In this document: positions 9,892-18,354 of the stretch, piece by piece
Numbering within the stretch: position 1 is the first letter of the stretch
How the letters are laid out: every line of letters begins with the position of its first letter
Assembly: GCF_014654365.1 (NCBI RefSeq)
Contig: NZ_BNAY01000005.1
Location: 372,001 to 436,000 of the forward strand
Direction: 5' to 3'
Source: Amycolatopsis oliviviridis
GTDB taxonomy: Bacteria > Actinomycetota > Actinomycetes > Mycobacteriales > Pseudonocardiaceae
Length of the DNA stretch: 64,000 bases
The notes under the pieces: model-generated
Told to the model about the DNA's origin: nothing
Database searches by the model: none
The model's input: only the letters and a program-made list of their open reading frames with translations
Program-made: the position numbers and the translations under genes

Positions 9892-10389
9892 ATGGCCGAA
9901 GAGCGGGAAGAGCTCACCTGGGAGTTGTTCGGGACGGCCAGCAGGGATCTGGCACAGGCCGTCGCCGACGACGGCTTCGAGCCGGATCTGATCCTGTCGA
10001 TCGCGCGCGGCGGGCTGTTCGTCGCCGGCGCCCTCGGCTACGCGCTGGACGTCAAGAACCTGCACGTGATGAACGTCGAGTTCTACACCGGCGTCGATCA
10101 GCGCCTCGACCTGCCGGTGATGCTGCCCCCGGTGCCGAACGTCGTCGACCTGACGAAGAAGAAGGTGCTCGTCGCCGACGACGTCGCGGACACCGGCGCG
10201 ACCCTGAAGCTGGTCCGCGACTTCTGTGCCGACCACGTCGCCGAGGTGCGCTGCGCGGTCGTCTACGAGAAGCCGCGCTCCGAGGTCAAATGCGAGTACG
10301 TCTGGAAGCACACGGACCGGTGGATCAACTTCCCCTGGTCGGTGCAGGCGCCGGTGGTGCGGCGCGCGGGCCAGGTGCTGGACGCGTGA
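9892..10389 (+). CDS. Purine-type phosphoribosyltransferase
   Basis: 165 residues from ATG 9892; the upstream frame crosses the divergent GNAT gene. The PRPP-binding motif is VLVADDVADTGATL; ILSIARGGLFVAGALGY gives the loop before it, and the C-terminal WINFPWS resembles xanthine/hypoxanthine phosphoribosyltransferases. It probably salvages a purine base to its nucleotide. GTG of the next gene overlaps its stop by four bases (GTGA). Confidence 0.85.
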   Translation: MAEEREELTWELFGTASRDLAQAVADDGFEPDLILSIARGGLFVAGALGYALDVKNLHVMNVEFYTGVDQRLDLPVMLPPVPNVVDLTKKKVLVADDVADTGATLKLVRDFCADHVAEVRCAVVYEKPRSEVKCEYVWKHTDRWINFPWSVQAPVVRRAGQVLDA

Positions 10390-11117
10390 CGGATCCGCTG
10401 AAGCCGCTGCTGGACCTCGAAGGGGTCGCGGCGGCCGCGAAATCGGCTCAGGACGCGGTGTTCGCCGTCCACCGGCTGCCCGCCAACCTGCGCGGCGGCG
10501 CGGCGACGGCCGCCGAGGCGTCCGTGCGGTCGGCGCGGGCGTCGGCCGGGATCGAGGGCGCCGCGCCCGAACTGCCGGAATCCGGCGAGGTGACCGATCC
10601 GGTGCTGGCGGGCGCGCTGCGCGTCGCGGAGGCGCTGGAAGGCCTGCTCCCGACCTGGCGGCGCGCGCCACTGCAGGCGTTGGCGCGTTTGCACGTTCTC
10701 GCCGCGTCGGACCTGGTGAAGGACCTCGACGCGCTCGGGCGGCCGCGGTCGTCCGGCGACGTCGGGCCGCGGCTGGAGCTGCTGGCGCAACTGGTCACCG
10801 GCGCGACGTCGGTGCCGGGACTGGTGCTGACCGCCGTCGTGCACGGGGAACTGTTGGCGCTGAAGCCTTTCGGCTCCGCGGACGGTGTCGTCGCGCGGGC
10901 GGCGGCCCGGCTTTCGGCGGTGGCGACGGGGCTCGACCCGAAGGCGCTGACGGTGCCGGAGGTCGCGTACTTCCGGCGGGTGCCGAAGTACATCGAGGCC
11001 TCCGAAAGCTTCTCCGGCGGGACCGCCGAGGGCGTCCGGGCCTGGCTGCTCTTCTCCTGCGAAGCGTTCGAGGCCGGTGCCCGCGAGGCGAAGTCCATCT
11101 CGGACGCCGCCGGCTGA
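10386..11117 (+). CDS. Fic-like protein with degenerate active-site motif
   Basis: 243 residues from GTG 10386, overlapping the phosphoribosyltransferase stop. It is almost entirely alpha-helical. HGELLALKPFGSADGVVARAAAR resembles the Fic core HPFxxGNGRxxR, but the histidine is replaced by lysine and the GNGR loop by DGVVAR, so AMP transfer is unlikely. RASAGIEGAAPELP resembles the Fic inhibitory (S/T)xxxE(G/N) helix. I infer a structural or regulatory Fic relative; translational coupling suggests a link with nucleotide salvage. The family call is tentative. Confidence 0.7.
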   Translation: MTDPLKPLLDLEGVAAAAKSAQDAVFAVHRLPANLRGGAATAAEASVRSARASAGIEGAAPELPESGEVTDPVLAGALRVAEALEGLLPTWRRAPLQALARLHVLAASDLVKDLDALGRPRSSGDVGPRLELLAQLVTGATSVPGLVLTAVVHGELLALKPFGSADGVVARAAARLSAVATGLDPKALTVPEVAYFRRVPKYIEASESFSGGTAEGVRAWLLFSCEAFEAGAREAKSISDAAG

Positions 11118-11121
11118 CTTC

Positions 11122-11185
11122 CGCATTTCGTCCTCTGGATGCGGTCCTTGTGTGTGCAACTACCGCATTCAGAGGACGAAATGCG
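11122..11185. terminator. Imperfect long stem-loop
   Basis: Arms 11122-11145 and 11162-11185 pair with one mismatch; core CGCATTTCGTCCTCT. It follows the Fic-like gene and precedes the bdhA promoter region. The sequence differs from the tgaaaGGnCC family. Confidence 0.65.
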
Positions 11186-11274
11186 AAGGTGTGGGGAGCC
11201 CACACGGGATCTTGAGTAGGTGTGGCGCGTGACCACATGGCTTAAGTGCCGGGCGCGACCTAACGTCGTCCGGC

Positions 11275-12033
11275 ATGAGTGGTGCGTATCACAGCGATCT
11301 GGCCGGTAAATCCGCGCTGGTCACGGGCGCGGCGAGCGGTATCGGCCTGGCCTGCGCCGAAGCGCTGGCGCGAGCCGGGGCCAAGGTCCACCTCGCCGAC
11401 ATCGACGACGCCGTCGAGAAGGCGGCGGCCGACGTCAACGGCATCGCGCACGTCGCCGACCTCACCGACGCCCGGGCCATCGAGACCCTTCCGGCCGAGA
11501 TCGACATCCTCGTCAACAACGCCGGCTTCCAGCACATCGCGCCGATCCACGAGTTCCCGCCGGAGACCTTCGCCCGGATCCAGGCGCTCATGGTCACCGC
11601 GCCGTTCCTGCTGATCCGCCGCGTGCTGCCGTGGATGTACGACCGCGGGCGCGGCCGCGTGATCAACATGTCCAGCGTCCACGGGCTCCGCGCGAGCCCG
11701 TTCAAATCCGCGTACGTCACCGCGAAGCACGCGCTCGAAGGCCTATCCAAGGTCACCGCGCTCGAAGGCGCCGAGCACGGCGTGACCAGCAACTGCGTCA
11801 ACCCCGGCTACGTCCGGACCCCGCTGGTCACCGGTCAGCTCCAGGCGCAGGCCGAAGAACACGGACTCGAACGCGACGCCGTCATCGAACAGGTCCTGCT
11901 GCGCCGGTCGGCGATCAAACGGCTCATCGAACCCGAAGACGTCGCCGCGTGCGTGCTCTGGCTGTCCGGCGACCACACCGCCCATGTCACCGGTACCTCG
12001 ATCCCCCTCGACGGCGGCTGGACCGCCGCGTGA
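11275..12033 (+). CDS. bdhA: 3-hydroxybutyrate dehydrogenase, SDR family
   Basis: 252 residues. Classical SDR: TGAASGIG cofactor loop, NNAG, catalytic Ser in INMSSVHG and YVTAK (Tyr-x-x-x-Lys). NNAGFQHIAPIHEFP and the C-terminal pattern LLRRSAIKRLIEPEDVA are close to D-3-hydroxybutyrate dehydrogenases, which oxidise 3-hydroxybutyrate to acetoacetate with NAD+. It is followed after 23 bases by an MHS transporter and then a PucR regulator, so the operon fits uptake and use of 3-hydroxybutyrate. Confidence 0.88.
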   Translation: MSGAYHSDLAGKSALVTGAASGIGLACAEALARAGAKVHLADIDDAVEKAAADVNGIAHVADLTDARAIETLPAEIDILVNNAGFQHIAPIHEFPPETFARIQALMVTAPFLLIRRVLPWMYDRGRGRVINMSSVHGLRASPFKSAYVTAKHALEGLSKVTALEGAEHGVTSNCVNPGYVRTPLVTGQLQAQAEEHGLERDAVIEQVLLRRSAIKRLIEPEDVAACVLWLSGDHTAHVTGTSIPLDGGWTAA

Positions 12034-12056
12034 ACCCCCAGGAAAGGAAGTCCCCG

Positions 12057-13376
12057 GTGACCGCGCAGAACCGTGGCTCGATCGCGAAAGTCGTCAGTGC
12101 CAGCCTGATCGGAACGACGATCGAGTGGTACGACTTCTTCCTGTACACCTCCGCCGCGGCGCTGGTGTTCGGCAAATTGTTCTTCCCCACCAACGATCCG
12201 CTGACCGGCACGCTGCTCGCGTTCCTGACCTACGCCGTCGGTTTCCTCGCGCGGCCGATCGGCGGGCTGGTGTTCGGGCACTTCGGGGATCGCGTCGGCC
12301 GCAAGAAGCTGCTGGTGCTGAGCCTGCTGCTGATGGGCGGTTCGACCTGCGCGATGGGTGTCCTCCCGACCTACGCGACCGTCGGTGTCCTGGCGCCGAT
12401 CCTGCTCACGCTGCTGCGGCTGGTGCAGGGTTTCGCGCTCGGCGGCGAATGGGGCGGCGCGGTGCTGATCGTCTCCGAACACGGCGACGACAAGCGGCGC
12501 GGTTTCTGGGCGTCGTGGCCGCAATGCGGTGCCCCCGGCGGGAACCTGCTCGCGACGGCGGTGCTGGCGATCCTCGCCGCGACGCAGTCGGACGAGGCGT
12601 TCCTCGGCTGGGGCTGGCGGATCCCGTTCCTGCTTTCCGGTGTGCTCGTGGTGATCGGGCTGTGGATCCGGCTCGCGGTCAGTGAATCCCCGGTCTTCCT
12701 CGCCGCGCAGCGGAAGAACGACACGGCCACGCACGCCCCGGTCGTCGAGGTGTTCCGCAAGAGCTGGCGCGCGGTGCTGATCACGATCGGTTCGCGAATG
12801 GCCGAAAACGTTTCCTACTACGTGATCACCGCGTTCATTCTCGTTTACGTCACCACCGGGCTGAGTCTGCCGAAATCGGTGGGACTCAACGCGGTGCTCA
12901 TCGGTTCGGCCGTGCATTTCGTGACGATTCCCTTGTGGGGCATTCTTTCCGACCGGCTCGGCCGTCGTCCGGTTTATCTGTTCGGCGCGATCGGCATGGC
13001 GGTGTGGAGTTTCGCGTTCTTCGCGATGCTCGACACGAAGAACGCGAGCGTCATCATTCTCGCGGCGACCGTCGGGCTGGTGCTGCACGGCGCGATGTAC
13101 GGACCGCAGGCCGCGTTCTTCTCCGAACAGTTCCCGACACGGGTGCGCTACACCGGTCTTTCGGTCGGCGGGCAGCTGTCGTCGATCGCGGCGGGCGCGG
13201 TGGCGCCGCTCATCGCGGTCGCGCTGTTCAAGGAGTTCGGCAGCACGGTCCCGGTCTCGCTCTACGTCGTCGCGATGTGCGCGCTGACCGTGATCGCGCT
13301 GCTCGCCGCCCGGGAGACCAAGGGCGAGTCCCTGCACTCCGAAGTTCTCGCGGAGCGCGGTCACGTGTCAGCATGA
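12057..13376 (+). CDS. MHS-family MFS transporter, probable 3-hydroxybutyrate importer
   Basis: 439 residues from GTG 12057 with AGGAAAGGAAG upstream; the longer frame reads back through bdhA. It has GTTIEWYDFFLYT, FGHFGDRVGRKKLL (motif A) and FALGGEWGGAVLI, as in the transporter at 3835, with which it is clearly paralogous. Twelve helices by eye. Position between the dehydrogenase and the regulator suggests it imports 3-hydroxybutyrate or a related hydroxy acid by proton symport; that substrate is inferred. Confidence 0.88.
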   Translation: MTAQNRGSIAKVVSASLIGTTIEWYDFFLYTSAAALVFGKLFFPTNDPLTGTLLAFLTYAVGFLARPIGGLVFGHFGDRVGRKKLLVLSLLLMGGSTCAMGVLPTYATVGVLAPILLTLLRLVQGFALGGEWGGAVLIVSEHGDDKRRGFWASWPQCGAPGGNLLATAVLAILAATQSDEAFLGWGWRIPFLLSGVLVVIGLWIRLAVSESPVFLAAQRKNDTATHAPVVEVFRKSWRAVLITIGSRMAENVSYYVITAFILVYVTTGLSLPKSVGLNAVLIGSAVHFVTIPLWGILSDRLGRRPVYLFGAIGMAVWSFAFFAMLDTKNASVIILAATVGLVLHGAMYGPQAAFFSEQFPTRVRYTGLSVGGQLSSIAAGAVAPLIAVALFKEFGSTVPVSLYVVAMCALTVIALLAARETKGESLHSEVLAERGHVSA

Positions 13377-15208
13377 CCGTTGTGGACAGTTCCGCACAGT
13401 TGCGCCGGCTGCTCGAACTGCTCGCCTCCGGGGCGGGCAGCGAGCAGCTGGCGCACGTCCCCGTCGACCCGAAGGCCACCGAGCTGGCGCTGCGGATCCG
13501 GGACACCGTCGCCGAGCACCGGCGGCGGGAGGCGGAGCTGGCCGCGCTGTTCGACACCGCCAGCGACCTGGCCCGGCTGGACGATCCGGACGCGGTCCTC
13601 CGGTCGATCGTGCGCCGGGCACGGGCGCTGCTCGGCGTCGACGTCTCGTACCTCAGCCTGAAGAACGAGGCCGAGGGCAACACCTACGTCCGGGTCACCG
13701 ACGGTTCGGTTTCCGCGCTGTTCCAGGACATCGTGCTGGGTATGGGCGAGGGGCTCGGCGGGCTGGTCGCGCAGACCGCGCGGCCGTACGCGACGGCGGA
13801 CTACTTCAACGACGAGCGGTTCCATCACACCTCGTCGATCGACACCGGGGTGCTCGACGAGGGACTGACCGCGATCCTCGGGGTGCCGCTGGCGATCGGC
13901 AGCAAGGTCATCGGGGTGCTGTTCGCCTCGGACCGGACGACGCGGGAGTTCAGCGCGGAGGAGGTCGCGCTGCTGTCGTCACTGGCCGACCACGCGGCGA
14001 TCGCGCTGGACAACGCGCATCTGCTCGACGAGACGCGCCGCGCGGTCGCCGAGCTGAACGACGCCAACGCGACGATCAGCGCGCACAACGACGCGATGCG
14101 CCGCGCCGAGGACGCGCACGACCGGCTGATGGATCTCGTGCTGCGCGGTGGTGACCTGGCCGAGGTCGCCGCCGCGGTCGCGGACGTGCTCGGCGGCGCC
14201 ATCGCCGTCTACGACGCCGAAGGTGTCGTCCTGGCCAGGACCGGCGGGGAACTGAGTCTCTCGCGCGCCGCGGTGTCGGCGTCCCGGACGAGCGGCCGGG
14301 CGGTGTCCACTGAGGACGGTTGGCTGTGCGCGGTCCAGGCTGGGCAGGAGTTCCTCGGCAGCCTGGTGCTGGGCGGTGGCGGGTCGCTCGGCGAGGCGGA
14401 CCGCCGGCTGTTCGAGCGGGCAGGCGTGGTCACCGCCGTGCTGCTGATGCAACGGCGTTCCGTCGCGCGGGCCGAGGACGAGGTGCGCGGGGAGCTGCTG
14501 TCGGATCTGCTCACCGCGCCGGGCCGCAATCCCGCCGCGCTGCTGGCACGAGGTCGTCGGCTAGGGGTCGATTTGTCGACATCGCATGCGGTGCTGATCG
14601 CGCATTCGGACGACGTCTCCCGGCGACGGCTGGCCGCGGCGGCCGCCCGGCACGCGGCCTTGGTGGGGGTCCACGCGGACGAGGTCGTCCTGCTTGTCCG
14701 CGGCGCGGACGCCGGCGCGCTGGCCAGATCCGTCGCCGCCGAACTCGCGTCCACAATGGACTGTCCGGTGACGGTGGGCGCCGCGGGCCCGGCCACCTCG
14801 CCGCGGGAACTGGCCGTGGCGCACGCGGAAGCCGCGCGGTGTGTCGCGTCGTTGCTGGCGCTGGGCCGGGCGGGGGAAGGCGCGAGCATGGCCGACCTCG
14901 GTTTCGTGGGGCTGCTCCTCGGCGAACACGCCGATCTCGGCGCGTACGTGACGGCGACGATCGGCCCGGTACTCGACTACGACGAACGCCGCGGCACCGA
15001 TCTGATCGGCACCCTCCGGGCGTATTTCGCCTGCGGCGGCAACCTGACGCGGGCGAAGGACCAGCTTCACGTGCACGTCAACACCGTCGTTCAGCGGCTG
15101 GACCGCATCGCGTCATTGCTGGGAGACGAGTGGCAGTCGCCCGAGCGCGCGCTGGAACTCCAGCTCGCGCTCAGGCTGCACCGCCTCACCAACGACCGAA
15201 ACGGATGA
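13373..15208 (+). CDS. GAF / PucR-type transcriptional regulator
   Basis: 611 residues; ATG 13373 overlaps the transporter stop. Order: N-terminal helical region, a GAF sensor (about residues 60-215, with LFDTASDLARLDDPDAVLRSIV and PLAIGSKVIGVLFASDR), a linker coiled coil (residues 216-250), a degenerate middle domain (GGAIAVYDAEGVVLAR), a GGDEF-like CdaR segment, and a C-terminal PucR helix-turn-helix (LRAYFACGGNLTRAKDQLHVHVNTVVQRLDRI). Relatives activate catabolic operons on sensing a metabolite. Being last in the bdhA operon, it likely controls it. It runs 23 bases into the convergent nitroreductase gene. Confidence 0.88.
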   Translation: MTVVDSSAQLRRLLELLASGAGSEQLAHVPVDPKATELALRIRDTVAEHRRREAELAALFDTASDLARLDDPDAVLRSIVRRARALLGVDVSYLSLKNEAEGNTYVRVTDGSVSALFQDIVLGMGEGLGGLVAQTARPYATADYFNDERFHHTSSIDTGVLDEGLTAILGVPLAIGSKVIGVLFASDRTTREFSAEEVALLSSLADHAAIALDNAHLLDETRRAVAELNDANATISAHNDAMRRAEDAHDRLMDLVLRGGDLAEVAAAVADVLGGAIAVYDAEGVVLARTGGELSLSRAAVSASRTSGRAVSTEDGWLCAVQAGQEFLGSLVLGGGGSLGEADRRLFERAGVVTAVLLMQRRSVARAEDEVRGELLSDLLTAPGRNPAALLARGRRLGVDLSTSHAVLIAHSDDVSRRRLAAAAARHAALVGVHADEVVLLVRGADAGALARSVAAELASTMDCPVTVGAAGPATSPRELAVAHAEAARCVASLLALGRAGEGASMADLGFVGLLLGEHADLGAYVTATIGPVLDYDERRGTDLIGTLRAYFACGGNLTRAKDQLHVHVNTVVQRLDRIASLLGDEWQSPERALELQLALRLHRLTNDRNG

Positions 15209-15770
15209 CGTCCTCGAATTCACGGCGAGCGATCTTGGTCGCCGAAGAACCGGGCGACGGTCCGGCTTCGGCGCCGTGCCCGAGCGCGACGACGCCGATC
15301 GGGTCGTGATCCTGGGGGACCCCGAACTCGCTGTGGAGGCGCTCCACGCTTTCCGGCGCGAGCCCGAAGAACACCGCGCCGAGATCCTCGTCGACGGCCG
15401 TCTGGAGGATCAGCAGCGCCGCCATCCCGGTGTCGACGTCCCAATACGGCACGCGCCACCACGAGTCGTCACCCTCGGCGAAACCCTTGTCCGGCTTAGC
15501 GTAGCGGTCGAGGTAGGCGTTCTTGACCGAAAGCGGCACGATCGCGACCGGTGCCGTGGTCACGGTTTCCGGTGCCCAGCTCGCCCCGAACTCCCAGAAC
15601 TTCGCGAGTTCTTCGCCGGTGAGGACGAGAAATCCTTGCCCTTGTGAGAAACCGGCCGAGGGACCCTTCAGCGCGTTGCGCAGGATGCGCTGAAGGCTCG
15701 CCTCGGCGACCGGCTCGTCGGTGAACTTCCGGACCATGCGACGGCGTCGTACGACGTCCTGGAATTCCAT
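15186..15770 (-). CDS. Nitroreductase-family flavoprotein
   Basis: 194 residues. VRRRRMVRKFTDEPVAEASLQRILRNALKGPSAG gives the N-terminal FMN phosphate-binding arginines, and DTGMAALLILQTAVDEDLGAVFFGL the central dimer helix of the NfsB/FRP fold. It should bind FMN and reduce a nitro, quinone or similar substrate with NAD(P)H. The 3' end overlaps the convergent PucR gene by 23 bases. It is four bases from the next upstream minus-strand gene end, so the two may be cotranscribed. Confidence 0.85.
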   Translation of the reverse strand: MEFQDVVRRRRMVRKFTDEPVAEASLQRILRNALKGPSAGFSQGQGFLVLTGEELAKFWEFGASWAPETVTTAPVAIVPLSVKNAYLDRYAKPDKGFAEGDDSWWRVPYWDVDTGMAALLILQTAVDEDLGAVFFGLAPESVERLHSEFGVPQDHDPIGVVALGHGAEAGPSPGSSATKIARREFEDVIRFGRW

Positions 15771-15774
15771 CCGA

Positions 15775-17046
15775 TCAGGATAGTGCGCAACTACTCGCCA
15801 GGTCGCCGTCTCCGCGGGGGATGGTCGCGGAGACGGGCGGCCGGACGCCGTCGAGCCAGCCTTCGAGAGCGGTGAAAGCGGTCCGGAAACACGGGCCGAT
15901 CGGGCGCAATTCGCCGGGGAAGACGTCGTACAGGCCGTCGACGTGGTTGCCGCCGACGATCCGGTAGTAGCGCTGGAGTCCGGCGCGGCCCTGGTCGGCG
16001 ATCATCCGCTGGTAGACGTCGGAATCGCGGGTGATCGGCAGGAGGGTGTCGAGAGTGCCGTGCAGGGTGATCAGCGGTTTGCCGATCCGGCCGGTCAGCG
16101 AGATCCGTTCCACCGCACGGTGCACCGACGGCGGGCGAGTGGCGTAGTCGTAGTCGGTCCCGGTGAACGACGGATCGAATTCGGCCTGGTAGATCCGTTG
16201 CGTCAGGCCCCAGTAGACGTCGTTGTGGTACTGCCAGAGGAATTCCGAGCCCGGCGCGAACCCGGCGTCGAGAATCCGCTGATGGGCCTGCGCGGAACCG
16301 GCGACGTAGTCGGGGTAGGCCTTGATCGCGGGCGGCAGGAAGGTGAACAGGTTCGGGCCGTCCTCGTGCCAGAGCGTGCCCTCCCAGTCGATGCCGCCGT
16401 CGTAGAGCCACGGCCGGTTCTCGAGCTGCCAGCGGACGAGGTAGCCGCCGTTCGACATCCCGGCCGCGAGGGTGCGGCTCGGCAGGCGTCCGTAGCGCTG
16501 CGCCACGGCGGCCTTCGCGGCGATGGTCAGCTGCGTGACCCGCGAATTCCACTCGGCGAGCGCGTCGCCGGGCCGCCGTCCGTCGGTGTGGAAGTCAGCA
16601 CCGGTGTTGCCCTTGTCGGTGGCGGCGAACGCTTAGCCGGCGGCGAGGACCTGGTCGCCGATCGCGCGGTCGTTCGCGTACTGGCGGCGCACGCCGGGGG
16701 ATCCCGAGACCACGAGGCCGCCGTTCCAGCGAGCGGGCAGCCGCAGCACGAACTGCGCGTCGTGGTTCCAGCCGTGCGTGGTGTTGGCCGTCGACGTGTC
16801 CGGGAAATAGCCGTCGATCTGGATGCCGGGGACGCCCTGGGGCGCGGGGAAGCCCGCCGAGGTCAGCCCGGCCCAGTCTGCCTGGACCGTATGCCCGGTG
16901 ACCAGGGTTCCGGTGGTCGTCAGATCGTCCAAACAGGACAGCTGTTGTTTCGCGGCGCCGGGAACGCGCACGTTCCCGCAGCCGCTCGCCGCCTGGGCGG
17001 GCGTGGCCAGGGCCACCATCATCGCGAGGACCAGAATGAGCCGCAT
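15775..17046 (-). pseudogene. Secreted alpha/beta hydrolase (tannase / 3HB-oligomer-hydrolase-like), split by one stop codon
   Basis: From ATG 17046 the frame encodes a signal peptide (MRLILVLAMMVALATPAQA) and a conserved N-terminal domain, then reaches TAA at 16633-16635 after DQVLAAG. Reading on in the same frame gives FAATDKGNTG, where relatives have a tyrosine at the stop position, so one base (TAC to TAA) explains it. The rest is intact: nucleophile GMSNGG, LHGTLDTLLP with the acid, GGNHVDG with the histidine. Without the stop it is 423 residues. It is either a recent nonsense mutation or a sequence error. A secreted PHB depolymerase lies divergently next to it. Confidence 0.82.
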
Positions 17047-17165
17047 CGGCCGACGGTAAGCGCGGTTCTCGTGCGCTGGTACCCGGCACGGCCACATAAA
17101 ACGGACCGCCGCTGTGGTGGTCGTCCACGTGGGAACTCCGGCGTCGGCGGTTCTAGCCTGAGGTG

Positions 17166-18020
17166 ATGCGAAAACTCCTCATCGGCGCGGTGGTTTCGGC
17201 ATTGGTCCTCTTCCTCTCTGCTCCGGCGCAGGCGGCGACGATCCGCCCGGTGACCGGGTTCGGGAGCAATCCCGGTGCTTTGCAGATGTACGAATACGTT
17301 CCCGACGGGCTCCCGTCCGGACGTCCGGCGGTGGTCGTGCTGCACGGCTGCACCCAGGACGCGGCCGGCTACGCGCGTGGCTCCGGCTGGGTCGGGCTCG
17401 CGGATAAGCTGCGGTTCAAACTCGTTCTGCCGCAACAGGTTTCGGCGAACAATTTCTCCAAGTGCTTCAACTGGTTCCAGGCGGGCGACAGCAAACGCGG
17501 TTCTGGGGAAGCCGAATCGATCGCGCAGATGGCGCGGTATTCGGCCGGGAGCCGCACGTACGTGACCGGGCTGTCCGCGGGTGGCGCGATGACCTCGGTG
17601 ATGCTGGCGGCGTATCCGGAACTGTTCTCGGGCGGCGGTGTCGTGGCGGGACTGCCCTACGCCTGCGCGACCTCGATGGTCGACGCGTACTCCTGCATGA
17701 ATCCCGGCAAGGATCTGACCCCGAAGCAGTGGGGTGACAAGGTGCGGGCCGCGAGTACGGGTGCGCGGTCGCCGGTCAGCGTCTGGCACGGGACCGCGGA
17801 CTACACGGTCGCCCCGATGAACCTGCGTGAGCTTTCCGAGCAGTGGACGGACGTCGGCGCCGCCGTCGACACGCACTCCGTCGACGGGATGGGGCACGGC
17901 CAGCCGATCGCGCCGGGGGCCGGTTGCGGGCAGGCGGGGCCGTACCTGCTCGATGTCGGCGTCTGCGCCGCGGCGGAACTCGCGGTGCAGTGGCGGTTAG
18001 CTGAGGACGGCGTCCAGTAG
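17166..18020 (+). CDS. Secreted PHB depolymerase / LpqC-type esterase
   Basis: 284 residues from ATG 17166 with GAGG upstream. A signal peptide (MRKLLIGAVVSALVLFLSAPAQA) leads into a catalytic domain: VVVLHGCTQDAAGYARGSGW (oxyanion region with the family HGC), GLSAGGAMTSVMLAAYP (nucleophile serine in GxSxG), WHGTADYTV (acid) and DGMGHGQPI (histidine). This is the extracellular short-chain polyhydroxyalkanoate depolymerase type without a substrate-binding domain. It likely cleaves PHB to oligomers, which the neighbouring hydrolase and bdhA operon could use. It overlaps the convergent ArsR gene by 24 bases. Confidence 0.87.
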   Translation: MRKLLIGAVVSALVLFLSAPAQAATIRPVTGFGSNPGALQMYEYVPDGLPSGRPAVVVLHGCTQDAAGYARGSGWVGLADKLRFKLVLPQQVSANNFSKCFNWFQAGDSKRGSGEAESIAQMARYSAGSRTYVTGLSAGGAMTSVMLAAYPELFSGGGVVAGLPYACATSMVDAYSCMNPGKDLTPKQWGDKVRAASTGARSPVSVWHGTADYTVAPMNLRELSEQWTDVGAAVDTHSVDGMGHGQPIAPGAGCGQAGPYLLDVGVCAAAELAVQWRLAEDGVQ

Positions 18021-18302
18021 ACCTGGGAACCGCTTGTGGACGTCCTCGGTCCTTAGTTCGACCCAGCGGGTCCGGCCCTCGACGAACGTCGTCGTGAGGC
18101 CGGCCTCGCGCAGGACCTTCCAATGATGGGAAAGCGTCGGCGCGCTGATCTCGACGTCGTACTCGGTGACGGCGCAGCTTCGCGGCGAAGGGTTGCTTCG
18201 CAGGGCGCGGATGAGCTCCAGGCGCACGGGATCCGCCAGCGCCTGGAGGACCGGCACGATCTCGATCTCCTCGGTCGCCGGTTGCGGCAGCGTCGTGCTC
18301 AC
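17997..18302 (-). CDS. ArsR-family winged-helix repressor
   Basis: 101 residues from GTG 18302 with GGAG five bases upstream; the longer frame would enter the divergent MFS gene. VLQALADPVRLELIRALRSNP is helix 1-2 and EISAPTLSHHWKVLREAGLTTTFVEGRTRWVELR the recognition helix and wing. There is a single cysteine in the RSCAVTEYD segment and no classical CxC metal site, so it may sense something other than a metal. It is divergent from an MFS exporter, which it probably represses. Confidence 0.87.
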   Translation of the reverse strand: MSTTLPQPATEEIEIVPVLQALADPVRLELIRALRSNPSPRSCAVTEYDVEISAPTLSHHWKVLREAGLTTTFVEGRTRWVELRTEDVHKRFPGLLDAVLS

Positions 18303-18354
18303 TTCACTCCAAACTGTTTGACAGTCATCGAATAGTCCGGTCACTATACCTCCC
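18303..18354. promoter_or_regulatory. Shared promoter/operator gap of the arsR-MFS pair
   Basis: 52 bases hold both promoters. The AT-richer words TTTGACAGTCATCGAATAG and, just inside the MFS gene, ATTCGACGATCATC are possible binding sequence for the ArsR protein; no perfect palindrome is seen. Confidence 0.4.

Noticed and set aside
11631-12056. N-terminal extension of the MHS transporter
   Set aside because: Reads through the bdhA gene in another frame; GTG 12057 has a good ribosome site.
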